Shown: piece after piece, positions 47,431-61,100 of the stretch | Position numbering within the stretch: position 1 is the stretch's first letter | Layout of the letters: each line of letters starts with the position of its first letter | Assembly (NCBI GenBank): GCA_943737045.1 | Contig: CALSFV010000438.1 | Location: 1 to 64,000, forward strand | DNA from: Parapristionchus giblindavisi | Lineage: Eukaryota; Nematoda; Chromadorea; Rhabditida; Diplogasteridae | Direction: 5' to 3' | Length of the DNA stretch: 64,000 bases | Program-made: the position numbers and the translations under genes | Notes under the pieces: model-generated | The model's database searches: none | Seen by the model: the letters and a program-made list of their open reading frames with translations, nothing else | Told to the model about the DNA's origin: nothing

Positions 47431-50400
47431 TCACTCAGAAGCAAGGGGCTAGTCCAGATTCGACCAGGGAATCACTCAGAAGCAAGGGGCTAGCCCAGAT
47501 TCGACCAGTGAATCACTCAGAAGCAAGGGGCTAGCCCAGATTCGACCAGGGAATCGCTCAGAAGCGAGGGGCTAGCCCAGATTCGACCAGGGAATAACTC
47601 AGAAGCAAGGGGCTAGCCCAGATTCGACCAGAGAATCACTCAGAAGCAAGGGGCTAGCCCAGATTCGACCAGGGAATCACTCAGAAGCAAGGGGCTAGCC
47701 CAGATTCGACCAGGGTATCAGATTCAGATTCGACCAGGGAATCACTCAGAAGCAAGGGGCTAGCCCAGATTCGACCAGGGAATCACTCAGAAGCAAGGGG
47801 CTAGCCCAGATTCGACCAGGGAATCACTCAGAAGCAAGGGGCTAGTCCAGATTCGACCAGGGAATCACTCAGAAGCAAGGGGCTAGTCCAGATTCGACCA
47901 GGGAATCACTCAGAAGCAAGGGGCTAGCCCAGATTCGACCAGGGAATCACTCAGAAGCAAGGGGCTAGCCCAGATTCGACCAGGGAATCACTCAGAAGCA
48001 AGGGGCTAGCACAGATTCGACCAGGGAATCACTCAGAAGCAAGGGGCTAGCCCAGATTCGACCAGGGAATCACTCAGAAGCAAGGGGTTAGCCCAGATTC
48101 GACCAGGGAATCACTCAGAAGCAAGGGACTAGCCCAGATTCGACCAGGGAATCACTCAGAAGCAAGGGGCTAGCCCAGATTCGACCAGGGTATCACTCAG
48201 AAGCAAGGGGCTAGCCCAGATTCGACCAGGGAATCACTCAGAAGCAAGGGGCTAGCCCAGATTCGACCAGGGAATCACTCAGAAGCATGGGGCTAGCCCA
48301 GATGCGACCAGGGAATCACTCAGAAGCAAGGGGCTAGCCCAGATTCGACCAGGGAATCACTCAGAAGCAAGGGGCTAGCCCAGATTCGACCAGGGAATCA
48401 CTCAGAAGCAAGGGGCTAGCCCAGATTCGACCAGGGAATCACTCAGAAGCAAGGGGCTAGCCCAGATTCGACCAGGGAATCACTCAGAAGCAAGGGGCTA
48501 GCCCAGATTCGACCAGGGAATCACTCAGAAGCAAGGGGCTAGCCCAGATTCGACCAGGGAATCACTCAGAAGCAAGGGGCTAGCAAAGATTCGACCGGGG
48601 AATCACTCAGAAGCAAGGGGCTAGTCCAGATTCGACCAGGGAATCACTCAGAAGCAAGGGACTAGCCCAGATTCGACCAGTGAATCACTCAGAAGCAAGG
48701 GGCTAGCCCAGATTCGACCAGGGAATCGCTCAGAAGCGAGGGGCTAGCCCAGATTCGACCAGGGAATAACTCAGAAGCAAGGGGCTAGCCCAGATTCGAC
48801 CAGAGAATCACTCAGAAGCAAGGGGCTAGCCCAGATTCGACCAGGGAATCACTCAGAAGCAAGGGGCTAGCCCAGATTCGACCAGGGTATCAGATTCAGA
48901 TTCGACCAGGGAATCACTCAGAAGCAAGGGGCTAGCCCAGATTCGACCAGGGAATCACTCAGAAGCAAGGGGCTATCCCAGATTCGACCAGGGAATCACT
49001 CAGAAGCAAGGGGCTAGTCCAGATTCGACCAGGGAATCACTCAGAAGCAAGGGGCTAGTCCAGATTCGACCAGGGAATCACTCAGAAGCAAGGGGCTAGC
49101 CCAGATTCGACCAGGGAATCACTCAGAAGCAAGGGGCTAGCCCAGATTCGACCAGGGAATCACTCAGAAGCAAGGGGCTAGCACAGATTCGACCAGGGAA
49201 TCACTCAGAAGCAAGGGGCTAGCCCAGATTCGACCAGGGAATCACTCAGAAGCAAGGGGTTAGCCCAGATTCGACCAGGGAATCACTCAGAAGCAAGGGA
49301 CTAGCCCAGATTCGACCAGGGAATCACTCAGAAGCAAGGGGCTAGCCCAGATTCGACCAGGGTATCACTCAGAAGCAAGGGGCTAGCCCAGATTCGACCA
49401 GGGAATCACTCAGAAGCAAGGGGCTAGCCCAGATTCGACCAGGGAATCACTCAGAAGCATGGGGCTAGCCCAGATGCGACCAGGGAATCACTCAGAAGCA
49501 AGGGGCTAGCCCAGATTCGACCAGGGAATCACTCAGAAGCAAGGGGCTAGCCCAGATTCGACCAGGGAATCACTCAGAAGCAAGGGGCTAGCCCAGATTC
49601 GACCAGGGAATCACTCAGAAGCAAAGGGCTAGCCCAGATTCGACCAGGGAATCACTCAGAAGCAAGGGGCTAGCCCAGATTCGACCAGGGAATCACTCAG
49701 AAGCAAAGGGCTAGCCCAGATTCGACAAGTGAATCACTCAGAAGCAAGGGGCTAGCCCAGATTCGACCAGGGAATCACTCAGAAGCAAGGGGCTAGTCCA
49801 GATTCGACCAGGGAATCACTCAGAAGCAAGGGGCTAGTCCAGATTCGACCAGGGAATCACTCAGAAGCAAGGGGCTAGCCCAGATTCGACCAGGGAATCA
49901 CTCAGAAGCAAGGGGCTAGCCCAGATTCGACCAGGGAATCACTCAGAAGCATGGGGCTAGCCCAGATTCGACCAGGGTATCAGATTCAGATTCGACCAGG
50001 GAATCACTCAGAAGCAAGGGGCTAGCCCAGATTCGACCAGGGAATCACTCAGAAGCAAGGGGCTAGCCCAGATTCGACCAGGGAATCACTCAGAAGCAAG
50101 GGGCTAGTCCAGATTCGACCAGGGAATCACTCAGAAGCAAGGGGCTAGTCCAGATTCGACCAGGGAATCACTCAGAAGCAAGGGGCTAGCCCAGATTCGA
50201 CCAGGGAATCACTCAGAAGCAAGGGGCTAGCCCAGATTCGACCAGGGAATCACTCAGAAGCAAGGGGCTAGCACAGATTCGACCAGGGAATCACTCAGAA
50301 GCAAGGGGCTAGCCCAGATTCGACCAGGGAATCACTCAGAAGCAAGGGGTTAGCCCAGATTCGACCAGGGAATCACTCAGAAGCAAGGGACTAGCCCAGA

Positions 50401-53400
50401 TTCGACCAGGGAATCACTCAGAAGCAAGGGGCTAGCCCAGATTCGACCAGGGTATCACTCAGAAGCAAGGGGCTAGCCCAGATTCGACCAGGGAATCACT
50501 CAGAAGCAAGGGGCTAGCCCAGATTCGACCAGGGAATCACTCAGAAGCATGGGGCTAGCCCAGATGCGACCAGGGAATCACTCAGAAGCAAGGGGCTAGC
50601 CCAGATTCGACCAGGGAATCACTCAGAAGCAAGGGGCTAGCCCAGATTCGACCAGGGAATCACTCAGAAGCAAGGGGCTAGCCCAGATTCGACCAGGGAA
50701 TCACTCAGAAGCAAAGGGCTAGCCCAGATTCGACCAGGGAATCACTCAGAAGCAAGGGGCTAGCCCAGATTCGACCAGGGAATCACTCAGAAGCAAGGGG
50801 CTAGCCCAGATTCGACCAGGGAATCACTCAGAAGCAAGGGGCTAGCACAGATTCGACCAGGGAATCACTCAGAAGCAAGGGGCTAGCCCAGATTGGACCA
50901 GGGAATCACTCAGAAGCAAGGGGTTAGCCCAGATTCGACCAGGGAATCACTCAGAAGCAAGGGGCTAGCCCAGATTCGACCAGGGAATCACTCAGAAGCA
51001 AGGGGCTAGCCCAGATTCGACCAGGGTATCACTCAGAAGCAAGGGGCTAGCCCAGATTCGACCAGGGAATCACTCAGAAGCAAGGGGCTAGCCCAGATTC
51101 GACCAGGGAATCACTCAGAAGCATGGGGCTAGCCCAGATGCGACCAGGGAATCACTCAGAAGCAAGGGGCTAGCCCAGATTCGACCAGGGAATCACTCAG
51201 AAGCAAGGGGCTAGCCCAGATTCGACCAGGGAATCACTCAGAAGCAAGGGGCTAGCCCAGATTCGACCAGGGAATCACTCAGAAGCAAGGGGCGAGCCCA
51301 GATTCGACCAGGGAATCACTCAGAAGCAAGGGGCTAGCCCAGATTCGACCAGGGTATCACTCAGAAGCAAGGGGCTTACCCAGATTCGACCAGGGTATCA
51401 CTCAGAAGCAAGGGGCTAGCCCAGATTCGACCAGGGAATAACTCAGAAGCAAGGGGCTAGCCCAGATTCGACCAGGGTATCATTCAGAAGTAAGGGGCTA
51501 GCCCAGATTCGACCAGGGAATCACTCAGAAGCAAGGGGCTAGCCCAGATTCGACCAGGGAATCACTCAGAAGCAAGGGGCTAGCCCAGATTCGACCAGGG
51601 AATCACTCAGAAGCAAGGGGTTAGCCCAGATTCGACCAGGGAATCACTCAGAAGCAAGGGGCTAGCCCAGATTCGACCAGGGAATCACTCAGAAGCAAGG
51701 GGCTAGCAAAGATTCGACCGGGGAATCACTCAGAAGCAAGGGGCTAGTCCAGATTCGACCAGGGAATCACTCAGAAGCAAGGGACTAGCCCAGATTCGAC
51801 CAGTGAATCACTCAGAAGCAAGGGGCTAGCCCAGATTCGACCAGGGAATCGCTCAGAAGCGAGGGGCTAGCCCAGATTCGACCAGGGAATAACTCAGAAG
51901 CAAGGGGCTAGCCCAGATTCGACCAGAGAATCACTCAGAAGCAAGGGGCTAGCCCAGATTCGACCAGGGAATCACTCAGAAGCAAGGGGCTAGCCCAGAT
52001 TCGACCAGGGTATCAGATTCAGATTCGACCAGGGAATCACTCAGAAGCAAGGGGCTAGCCCAGATTCGACCAGGGAATCACTCAGAAGCAAGGGGCTAGC
52101 CCAGATTCGACCAGGGAATCACTCAGAAGCAAGGGGCTAGCCCAGATTCGACCAGGGTATCTCTCAGAAGCAAGGGGCTAGCCCAGATTCGACCAGGGAA
52201 TCACTCAGAAGCAAGGGGCTAGCCCAGATTCGACCAGGGAATCACTCAGAAGCATGGGGCTAGCCCAGATGCGACCAGGGAATCACTCAGAAGCAAGGGG
52301 CTAGCCCAGATTCGACCAGGGAATCACTCAGAAGCAAGGGGCTAGCCCAGATTCGACCAGGGAATCACTCAGAAGCAAGGGGCTAGCCCAGATTCGACCA
52401 GGGAATCACTCAGAAGCAAAGGGCTAGCCCAGATTCGACCAGGGAATCACTCAGAAGCAAGGGGCTAGCCCAGATTCGACCAGGGAATCACTCAGAAGCA
52501 AGGGGCTAGCCCAGATTCGACCAGGGAATCACTCAGAAGCAAGGGGCTAGCACAGATTCGACCAGGGAATCACTCAGAAGCAAGGGGCTAGCCCAGATTC
52601 GACCAGGGAATCACTCAGAAGCAAGGGGTTAGCCCAGATTCGACCAGGGAATCACTCAGAAGCAAGGGGCTAGCCCAGATTCGACCAGGGAATCACTCAG
52701 AAGCAAGGGGCTAGCCCAGATTCGACCAGGGTATCACTCAGAAGCAAGGGGCTAGCCCAGATTCGACCAGGGAATCACTCAGAAGCAAGGGGCTAGCCCA
52801 GATTCGACCAGGGAATCACTCAGAAGCATGGGGCTAGCCCAGATTCGACCAGGGTATCAGATTCAGATTCGACCAGGGAATCACTCAGAAGCAAGGGGCT
52901 AGCCCAGATTCGACCAGGGAATCACTCAGAAGCAAGGAGCTAGCCCAGATTCGACCAGGGAATCACTCAGAAGCAAGGGGCTAGTCCAGATTCGACCAGG
53001 GAATCACTCAGAAGCAAGGGGCTAGTCCAGATTCGACCAGGGAATCACTCAGAAGCAAGGGGCTAGCCCAGATTCGACCAGGGAATCACTCAGAAGCAAG
53101 GGGCTAGCCCAGATTCGACCAGGGAATCACTCAGAAGCAAGGGGCTAGCACAGATTCGACCAGGGAATCACTCAGAAGCAAGGGGCTAGCCCAGATTCGA
53201 CCAGGGAATCACTCAGAAGCAAGGGGTTAGCCCAGATTCGACCAGGGAATCACTCAGAAGCAAGGGACTAGCCCAGATTCGACCAGGGAATCACTCAGAA
53301 GCAAGGGGCTAGCCCAGATTCGACCAGGGTATCACTCAGAAGCAAGGGGCTAGCCCAGATTCGACCAGGGAATCACTCAGAAGCAAGGGGCTAGCCCAGA

Positions 53401-56400
53401 TTCGACCAGGGAATCACTCAGAAGCATGGGGCTAGCCCAGATGCGACCAGGGAATCACTCAGAAGCAAGGGGCTAGCCCAGATTCGACCAGGGAATCACT
53501 CAGAAGCAAGGGGCTAGCCCAGATTCGACCAGGGAATCACTCAGAAGCAAGGGGCTAGCCCAGATTCGACCAGGGAATCACTCAGAAGCAAAGGGCTAGC
53601 CCAGATTCGACCAGGGAATCACTCAGAAGCAAGGGGCTAGCCCAGATTCGACCAGGGAATCACTCAGAAGCAAGGGGCTAGCCCAGATTCGACCAGGGAA
53701 TCACTCAGAAGCAAGGGGCTAGCACAGATTCGACCAGGGAATCACTCAGAAGCAAGGGGCTAGCCCAGATTCGACCAGGGAATCACTCAGAAGCAAGGGG
53801 TTAGCCCAGATTCGACCAGGGAATCACTCAGAAGCAAGGGGCTAGCCCAGATTCGACCAGGGAATCACTCAGAAGCAAGGGGCTAGCCCAGATTCGACCA
53901 GGGTATCACTCAGAAGCAAGGGGCTAGCCCAGATTCGACCAGGGAATCACTCAGAAGCAAGGGGCTAGCCCAGATTCGACCAGGGAATCACTCAGAAGCA
54001 TGGGGCTAGCCCAGATGCGACCAGGGAATCACTCAGAAGCAAGGGGCTAGCCCAGATTCGACCAGGGAATCACTCAGAAGCAAGGGGCTAGCCCAGATTC
54101 GACCAGGGAATCACTCAGAAGCAAGGGGCTAGCCCAGATTCGACCAGGGAATCACTCAGAAGCAAGGGGCGAGCCCAGATTCGACCAGGGAATCACTCAG
54201 AAGCAAGGGGCTAGCCCAGATTCGACCAGGGTATCACTCAGAAGCAAGGGGCTTACCCAGATTCGACCAGGGTATCACTCAGAAGCAAGGGGCTAGCCCA
54301 GATTCGACCAGGGAATAACTCAGAAGCAAGGGGCTAGCCCAGATTCGACCAGGGTATCATTCAGAAGTAAGGGGCTAGCCCAGATTCGACCAGGGAATCA
54401 CTCAGAAGCAAGGGGCTAGCCCAGATTCGACCAGGGAATCACTCAGAAGCAAGGGGCTAGCCCAGATTCGACCAGGGAATCACTCAGAAGCATGGGGCTA
54501 GCCCAGATGCGACCAGGGAATCACTCAGAAGCAAGGGGCTAGCCCAGATTCGACCAGGGAATCACTCAGAAGCAAGGGGCTAGCCCAGATTCGACCAGGG
54601 AATCACTCAGAAGCAAGGGGCTAGCCCAGATTCGACCAGGGAATCACTCAGAAGCAAAGGGCTAGCCCAGATTCGACCAGGGAATCACTCAGAAGCAAGG
54701 GGCTAGCCCAGATTCGACCAGGGAATCACTCAGAAGCAAGGGGCTAGCCCAGATTCGACCAGGGAATCACTCAGAAGCAAGGGGCTAGCACAGATTCGAC
54801 CAGGGAATCACTCAGAAGCAAGGGGCTAGCCCAGATTCGACCAGGGAATCACTCAGAAGCAAGGGGTTAGCCCAGATTCGACCAGGGAATCACTCAGAAG
54901 CAAGGGGCTAGCCCAGATTCGACCAGGGAATCACTCAGAAGCAAGGGGCTAGCCCAGATTCGACCAGGGTATCACTCAGAAGCAAGGGGCTAGCCCAGAT
55001 TCGACCAGGGAATCACTCAGAAGCAAGGGGCTAGCCCAGATTCGACCAGGGAATCACTCAGAAGCATGGGGCTAGCCCAGATGCGACCAGGGAATCACTC
55101 AGAAGCAAGGGGCTAGCCCAGATTCGACCAGGGAATCACTCAGAAGCAAGGGGCTAGCCCAGATTCGACCAGGGAATCACTCAGAAGCAAGGGGCTAGCC
55201 CAGATTCGACCAGGGAATCACTCAGAAGCAAGGGGCGAGCCCAGATTCGACCAGGGAATCACTCAGAAGCAAGGGGCTAGCCCAGATTCGACCAGGGTAT
55301 CACTCAGAAGCAAGGGGCTTACCCAGATTCGACCAGGGTATCACTCAGAAGCAAGGGGCTAGCCCAGATTCGACCAGGGAATAACTCAGAAGCAAGGGGC
55401 TAGCCCAGATTCGACCAGGGTATCATTCAGAAGTAAGGGGCTAGCCCAGATTCGACCAGGGAATCACTCAGAAGCAAGGGGCTAGCCCAGATTCGACCAG
55501 GGAATCACTCAGAAGCAAGGGGCTAGCCCAGATTCGACCAGGGAATCACTCAGAAGCAAGGGGTTAGCCCAGATTCGACCAGGGAATCACTCAGAAGCAA
55601 GGGGCTAGCCCAGATTCGACCAGGGAATCACTCAGAAGCAAGGGGCTAGCCCAGATTCGACCAGGGTATCACTCAGAAGCAAGGGGCTAGCCCAGATTCG
55701 ACCAGGGAATCACTCAGAAGCAAGGGGCTAGCCCAGATTCGACCAGGGAATCACTCAGAAGCATGGGGCTAGCCCAGATGCGACCAGGGAATCACTCAGA
55801 AGCAAGGGGCTAGCCCAGATTCGACCAGGGAATCACTCAGAAGCAAGGGGCTAGCCCAGATTCGACCAGGGAATCACTCAGAAGCAAGGGGCTAGCCCAG
55901 ATTCGACCAGGGAATCACTCAGAAGCAAAGGGCTAGCCCAGATTCGACCAGGGAATCACTCAGAAGCAAGGGGCGAGCCCAGATTCGACCAGGGAATCAC
56001 TCAGAAGCAAGGGGCTAGCCCAGATTCGACCAGGGTATCACTCAGAAGCAAGGGGCTAACCCAGATTCGACCAGGGTATCACTCAGAAGCAAGGGGCTAG
56101 CCCAGATTCGACCAGGGAATAACTCAGAAGCAAGGGGCTAGCCCAGATTCGACCAGGGTTTATTCAGAAGTAAGGGGCTAGCCCAGATTCGACCAGGGAA
56201 TCACTCAGAAGCAAGGGGCTAGCCCAGATTCGACCAGGGAATCACTCAGAAGCAAGGGGCTAGCCCAGATTCGACCAGGGAATCACTCAGAAGCAAGGGG
56301 CTAGCCCAGATTCGACCAGGGAATCACTCAGAAGCAAAGGGCTAGCCCAGATTCGACAAGTGAATCACTCAGAAGCAAGGGGCTAGCTCAGATTCGACCA

Positions 56401-58186
56401 GGGAATCACTCAGAAGCAAGGGGCTAGCCCAGATTCGACCAGGGAATCACTCAGAAGCAAGGCGCTAGCCCAGATTCGACCAGGGAATCACTCAGAAGCA
56501 AAGGGCTAGCCCAGATTCGACCAGGGAATCACTCAGAAGCAAGGGGCGAGCCCAGATTCGACCAGGGAATCACTCAGAAGCAAGGGGTTAGCCCAGATTC
56601 GACCAGGGAATCACTCAGAAGCAAGGGGCTAGCCCAGATTCGACCAGGGAATCACTCAGAAGCAAGGGGCTAGCCCAGATTCGACCAGGGAATCACTCAG
56701 AAGCAAGGGGCTAGCCCAGATTCGACCAGGGAATCACTCAGAAGCATGGGGCTAGCCCAGATGCGACCAGGGAATCACTCAGAAGCAAGGGGCTAGCCCA
56801 GATTCGACCAGGGTATCACTCAGAAGCAAGGGGCTTACCCAGATTCGACCAGGGTATCACTCAGAAGCAAGGGGCTAGCCCAGATTCGACCAGGGAATAA
56901 CTCAGAAGCAAGGGGCTAGCCCAGATTCGACCAGGGTATCATTCAGAAGTAAGGGGCTAGCCCAGATTCGACCAGGGAATCACTCAGAAGCAAGGGGCTA
57001 GCCCAGATTCGACCAGGGAATCACTCAGAAGCAAGGGGCTAGCCCAGATTCGACCAGGGAATCACTCAGAAGCAAGGGGCTAGCCCAGATTCGACCAGGG
57101 AATCACTCAGAAGCATGGGGCTAGCCCAGATGCGACCAGGGAATCACTCAGAAGCAAGGGGCTAGCCCAGATTCGACCAGGGAATCACTCAGAAGCAAGG
57201 GGCTAGCCCAGATTCGACCAGGGAATCACTCAGAAGCAAGGGGCTAGCCCAGATTCGACCAGGGAATCACTCAGAAGCAAAGGGCTAGCCCAGATTCGAC
57301 CAGGGAATCACTCAGAAGCAAGGGGCGAGCCCAGATTCGACCAGGGAATCACTCAGAAGCAAGGGGCTAGCCCAGATTCGACCAGGGTATCACTCAGAAG
57401 CAAGGGGCTAACCCAGATTCGACCAGGGTATCACTCAGAAGCAAGGGGCTAGCCCAGATTCGACCAGGGAATAACTCAGAAGCAAGGGGCTAGCCCAGAT
57501 TCGACCAGGGTATCATTCAGAAGTAAGGGGCTAGCCCAGATTCGACCAGGGAATCACTCAGAAGCAAGGGGCTAGCCCAGATTCGACCAGGGAATCACTC
57601 AGAAGCAAGGGGCTAGCCCAGATTCGACCAGGGAATCACTCAGAAGCAAGGGGCTAGCCCAGATTCGACCAGGGAATCACTCAGAAGCAAAGGGCTAGCC
57701 CAGATTCGACAAGTGAATCACTCAGAAGCAAGGGGCTAGCTCAGATTCGACCAGGGAATCACTCAGAAGCAAGGGGCTAGCCCAGATTCGACCAGGGAAT
57801 CACTCAGAAGCAAGGCGCTAGCCCAGATTCGACCAGGGAATCACTCAGAAGCAAAGGGCTAGCCCAGATTCGACCAGGGAATCACTCAGAAGCAAGGGGC
57901 GAGCCCAGATTCGACCAGGGAATCACTCAGAAGCAAGGGGTTAGCCCAGATTCGACCAGGGAATCACTCAGAAGCAAGGGGCTAGCCCAGATTCGACCAG
58001 GGAATCACTCAGAAGCAAAGGGCTAGCCCAGATTCGACCAGGGAATCACTCAGAAGCAAGGGGCGAGCCCAGATTCGACCAGGGAATCACTCAGAAGCAA
58101 GGGGCTAGCCCAGATTCGACCAGGGAATAACTCAGAAGCAAGGGGCTAGCCCAGATTCGACCAGGGTATCATTCAGAAGTAAGGGG

Positions 58187-61100
58187 CTGCCCAGATTCGA
58201 CCAGGGAATCACTCAGATGCAAGGGGCTAGCCCAGATTCGACCAGGGAATCACTCAGAAGCAAGGGGCTAGCCCAGATTCGACCAGGGAATCACTCAGAA
58301 GCAAGGGGTTAGCCCAGATTCGACCAGGGAATCACTCAGAAGCAAGGGGCTAGCCCAGATTCGACCAGGGAATCACTCAGAAGCAAGGGGCTAGCCCAGA
58401 TTCGACCAGGGAATCACTCAGAAGCAAGGGGCTAGCCCAGATTCGACCAGGGAATCACTCAGAAGCAAGGGGCTAGCCCAGATTCGACCAGGGAATCACT
58501 CAGAAGCAAAGGGCTAGCCCAGATTCGACCAGGGAATCACTCAGAAGCAAGGGGCGAGCCCAGATTCGACCAGGGAATCACTCAGAAGCAAGGGGCTAGC
58601 CCAGATTCGACCAGGGTATCACTCAGAAGCAAGGTGCTAACCCAGATTCGACCAGGGTATCACTCAGAAGCAAGGGGCTAGCCCAGATTCGACCAGGGAA
58701 TAACTCAGAAGCAAGGGGCTAGCCCAGATTCGACCAGGGTATCATTCAGAAGTAAGGGGCTAGCCCAGATTCGACCAGGGAATCACTCAGAAGCAAGGGG
58801 CTAGCCCAGATTCGACCAGGGAATCACTCAGAAGCAAGGGGCTAGCCCAGATTCGACCAGGGAATCACTCAGAAGCAAGGGGCTAGCCCAGATTCGACCA
58901 GGGAATCACTCAGAAGCAAAGGGCTAGCCCAGATTCGACAAGTGAATCACTCAGAAGCAAGGGGCTAGCTCAGATTCGACCAGGGAATCACTCAGAAGCA
59001 AGGGGCTAGCCCAGATTCGACCAGGGAATCACTCAGAAGCAAGGCGCTAGCCCAGATTCGACCAGGGAATCACTCAGAAGCAAAGGGCTAGCCCAGATTC
59101 GACCAGGGAATCACTCAGAAGCAAGGGGCGAGCCCAGATTCGACCAGGGAATCACTCAGAAGCAAGGGGTTAGCCCAGATTCGACCAGGGAATCACTCAG
59201 AAGCAAGGGGCTAGCCCAGATTCGACCAGGGAATCACTCAGAAGCAAAGGGCTAGCCCAGATTCGACCAGGGAATCACTCAGAAGCAAGGGGCGAGCCCA
59301 GATTCGACCAGGGAATCACTCAGAAGCAAGGGGCTAGCCCAGATTCGACCAGGGAATAACTCAGAAGCAAGGGGCTAGCCCAGATTCGACCAGGGTATCA
59401 TTCAGAAGTAAGGGGCTGCCCAGATTCGACCAGGGAATCACTCAGATGCAAGGGGCTAGCCCAGATTCGACCAGGGAATCACTCAGAAGCAAGGGGCTAG
59501 CCCAGATTCGACCAGGGAATCACTCAGAAGCAAGGGGTTAGCCCAGATTCGACCAGGGAATCACTCAGAAGCAAGGGGCTAGCCCAGATTCGACCAGGGA
59601 ATCACTCAGAAGCAAGGGGCTAGCCCAGATTCGACCAGGGTATCACTCAGAAGCAAGGGGCTAGCCCAGATTCGACCAGGGAATCACTCAGAAGCAAGGG
59701 GCTAGCCCAGATTCGACCAGGGAATCACTCAGAAGCATGGGGCTAGCCCAGATGCGACCAGGGAATCACTCAGAAGCAAGGGGCTAGCCCAGATTCGACC
59801 AGGGTATCACTCAGAAGCAAGGGGCTTACCCAGATTCGACCAGGGTATCACTCAGAAGCAAGGGGCTAGCCCAGATTCGACCAGGGAATAACTCAGAAGC
59901 AAGGGGCTAGCCCAGATTCGACCAGGGTATCATTCAGAAGTAAGGGGCTAGCCCAGATTCGACCAGGGAATCACTCAGAAGCAAGGGGCTAGCCCAGATT
60001 CGACCAGGGAATCACTCAGAAGCAAGGGGCTAGCCCAGATTCGACCAGGGAATCACTCAGAAGCAAGGGGTTAGCCCAGATTCGACCAGGGAATCACTCA
60101 GAAGCAAGGGGCTAGCCCAGATTCGACCAGGGAATCACTCAGAAGCAAGGGGCTAGCCCAGATTCGACCAGGGTATCACTCAGAAGCAAGGGGCTAGCCC
60201 AGATTCGACCAGGGAATCACTCAGAAGCAAGGGGCTAGCCCAGATTCGACCAGGGTATCACTCAGAAGCAAGGGGCTAACCCAGATTCGACCAGGGTATC
60301 ACTCAGAAGCAAGGGGCTAGCCCAGATTCGACCAGGGAATAACTCAGAAGCAAGGGGCTAGCCCAGATTCGACCAGGGTATCATTCAGAAGTAAGGGGCT
60401 AGCCCAGATTCGACCAGGGAATCACTCAGAAGCAAGGGGCTAGCCCAGATTCGACCAGGGAATCACTCAGAAGCAAGGGGCTAGCCCAGATTCGACCAGG
60501 GAATCACTCAGAAGCAAGGGGCTAGCCCAGATTCGACCAGGGAATCACTCAGAAGCAAAGGGCTAGCCCAGATTCGACAAGTGAATCACTCAGAAGCAAG
60601 GGGCTAGCTCAGATTCGACCAGGGAATCACTCAGAAGCAAGGGGCTAGCCCAGATTCGACCAGGGAATCACTCAGAAGCAAGGCGCTAGCCCAGATTCGA
60701 CCAGGGAATCACTCAGAAGCAAAGGGCTAGCCCAGATTCGACCAGGGAATCACTCAGAAGCAAGGGGCGAGCCCAGATTCGACCAGGGAATCACTCAGAA
60801 GCAAGGGGTTAGCCCAGATTCGACCAGGGAATCACTCAGAAGCAAGGGGCTAGCCCAGATTCGACCAGGGAATCACTCAGAAGCAAAGGGCTAGCCCAGA
60901 TTCGACCAGGGAATCACTCAGAAGCAAGGGGCGAGCCCAGATTCGACCAGGGAATCACTCAGAAGCAAGGGGCTAGCCCAGATTCGACCAGGGAATAACT
61001 CAGAAGCAAGGGGCTAGCCCAGATTCGACCAGGGTATCATTCAGAAGTAAGGGGCTGCCCAGATTCGACCAGGGAATCACTCAGATGCAAGGGGCTAGCC

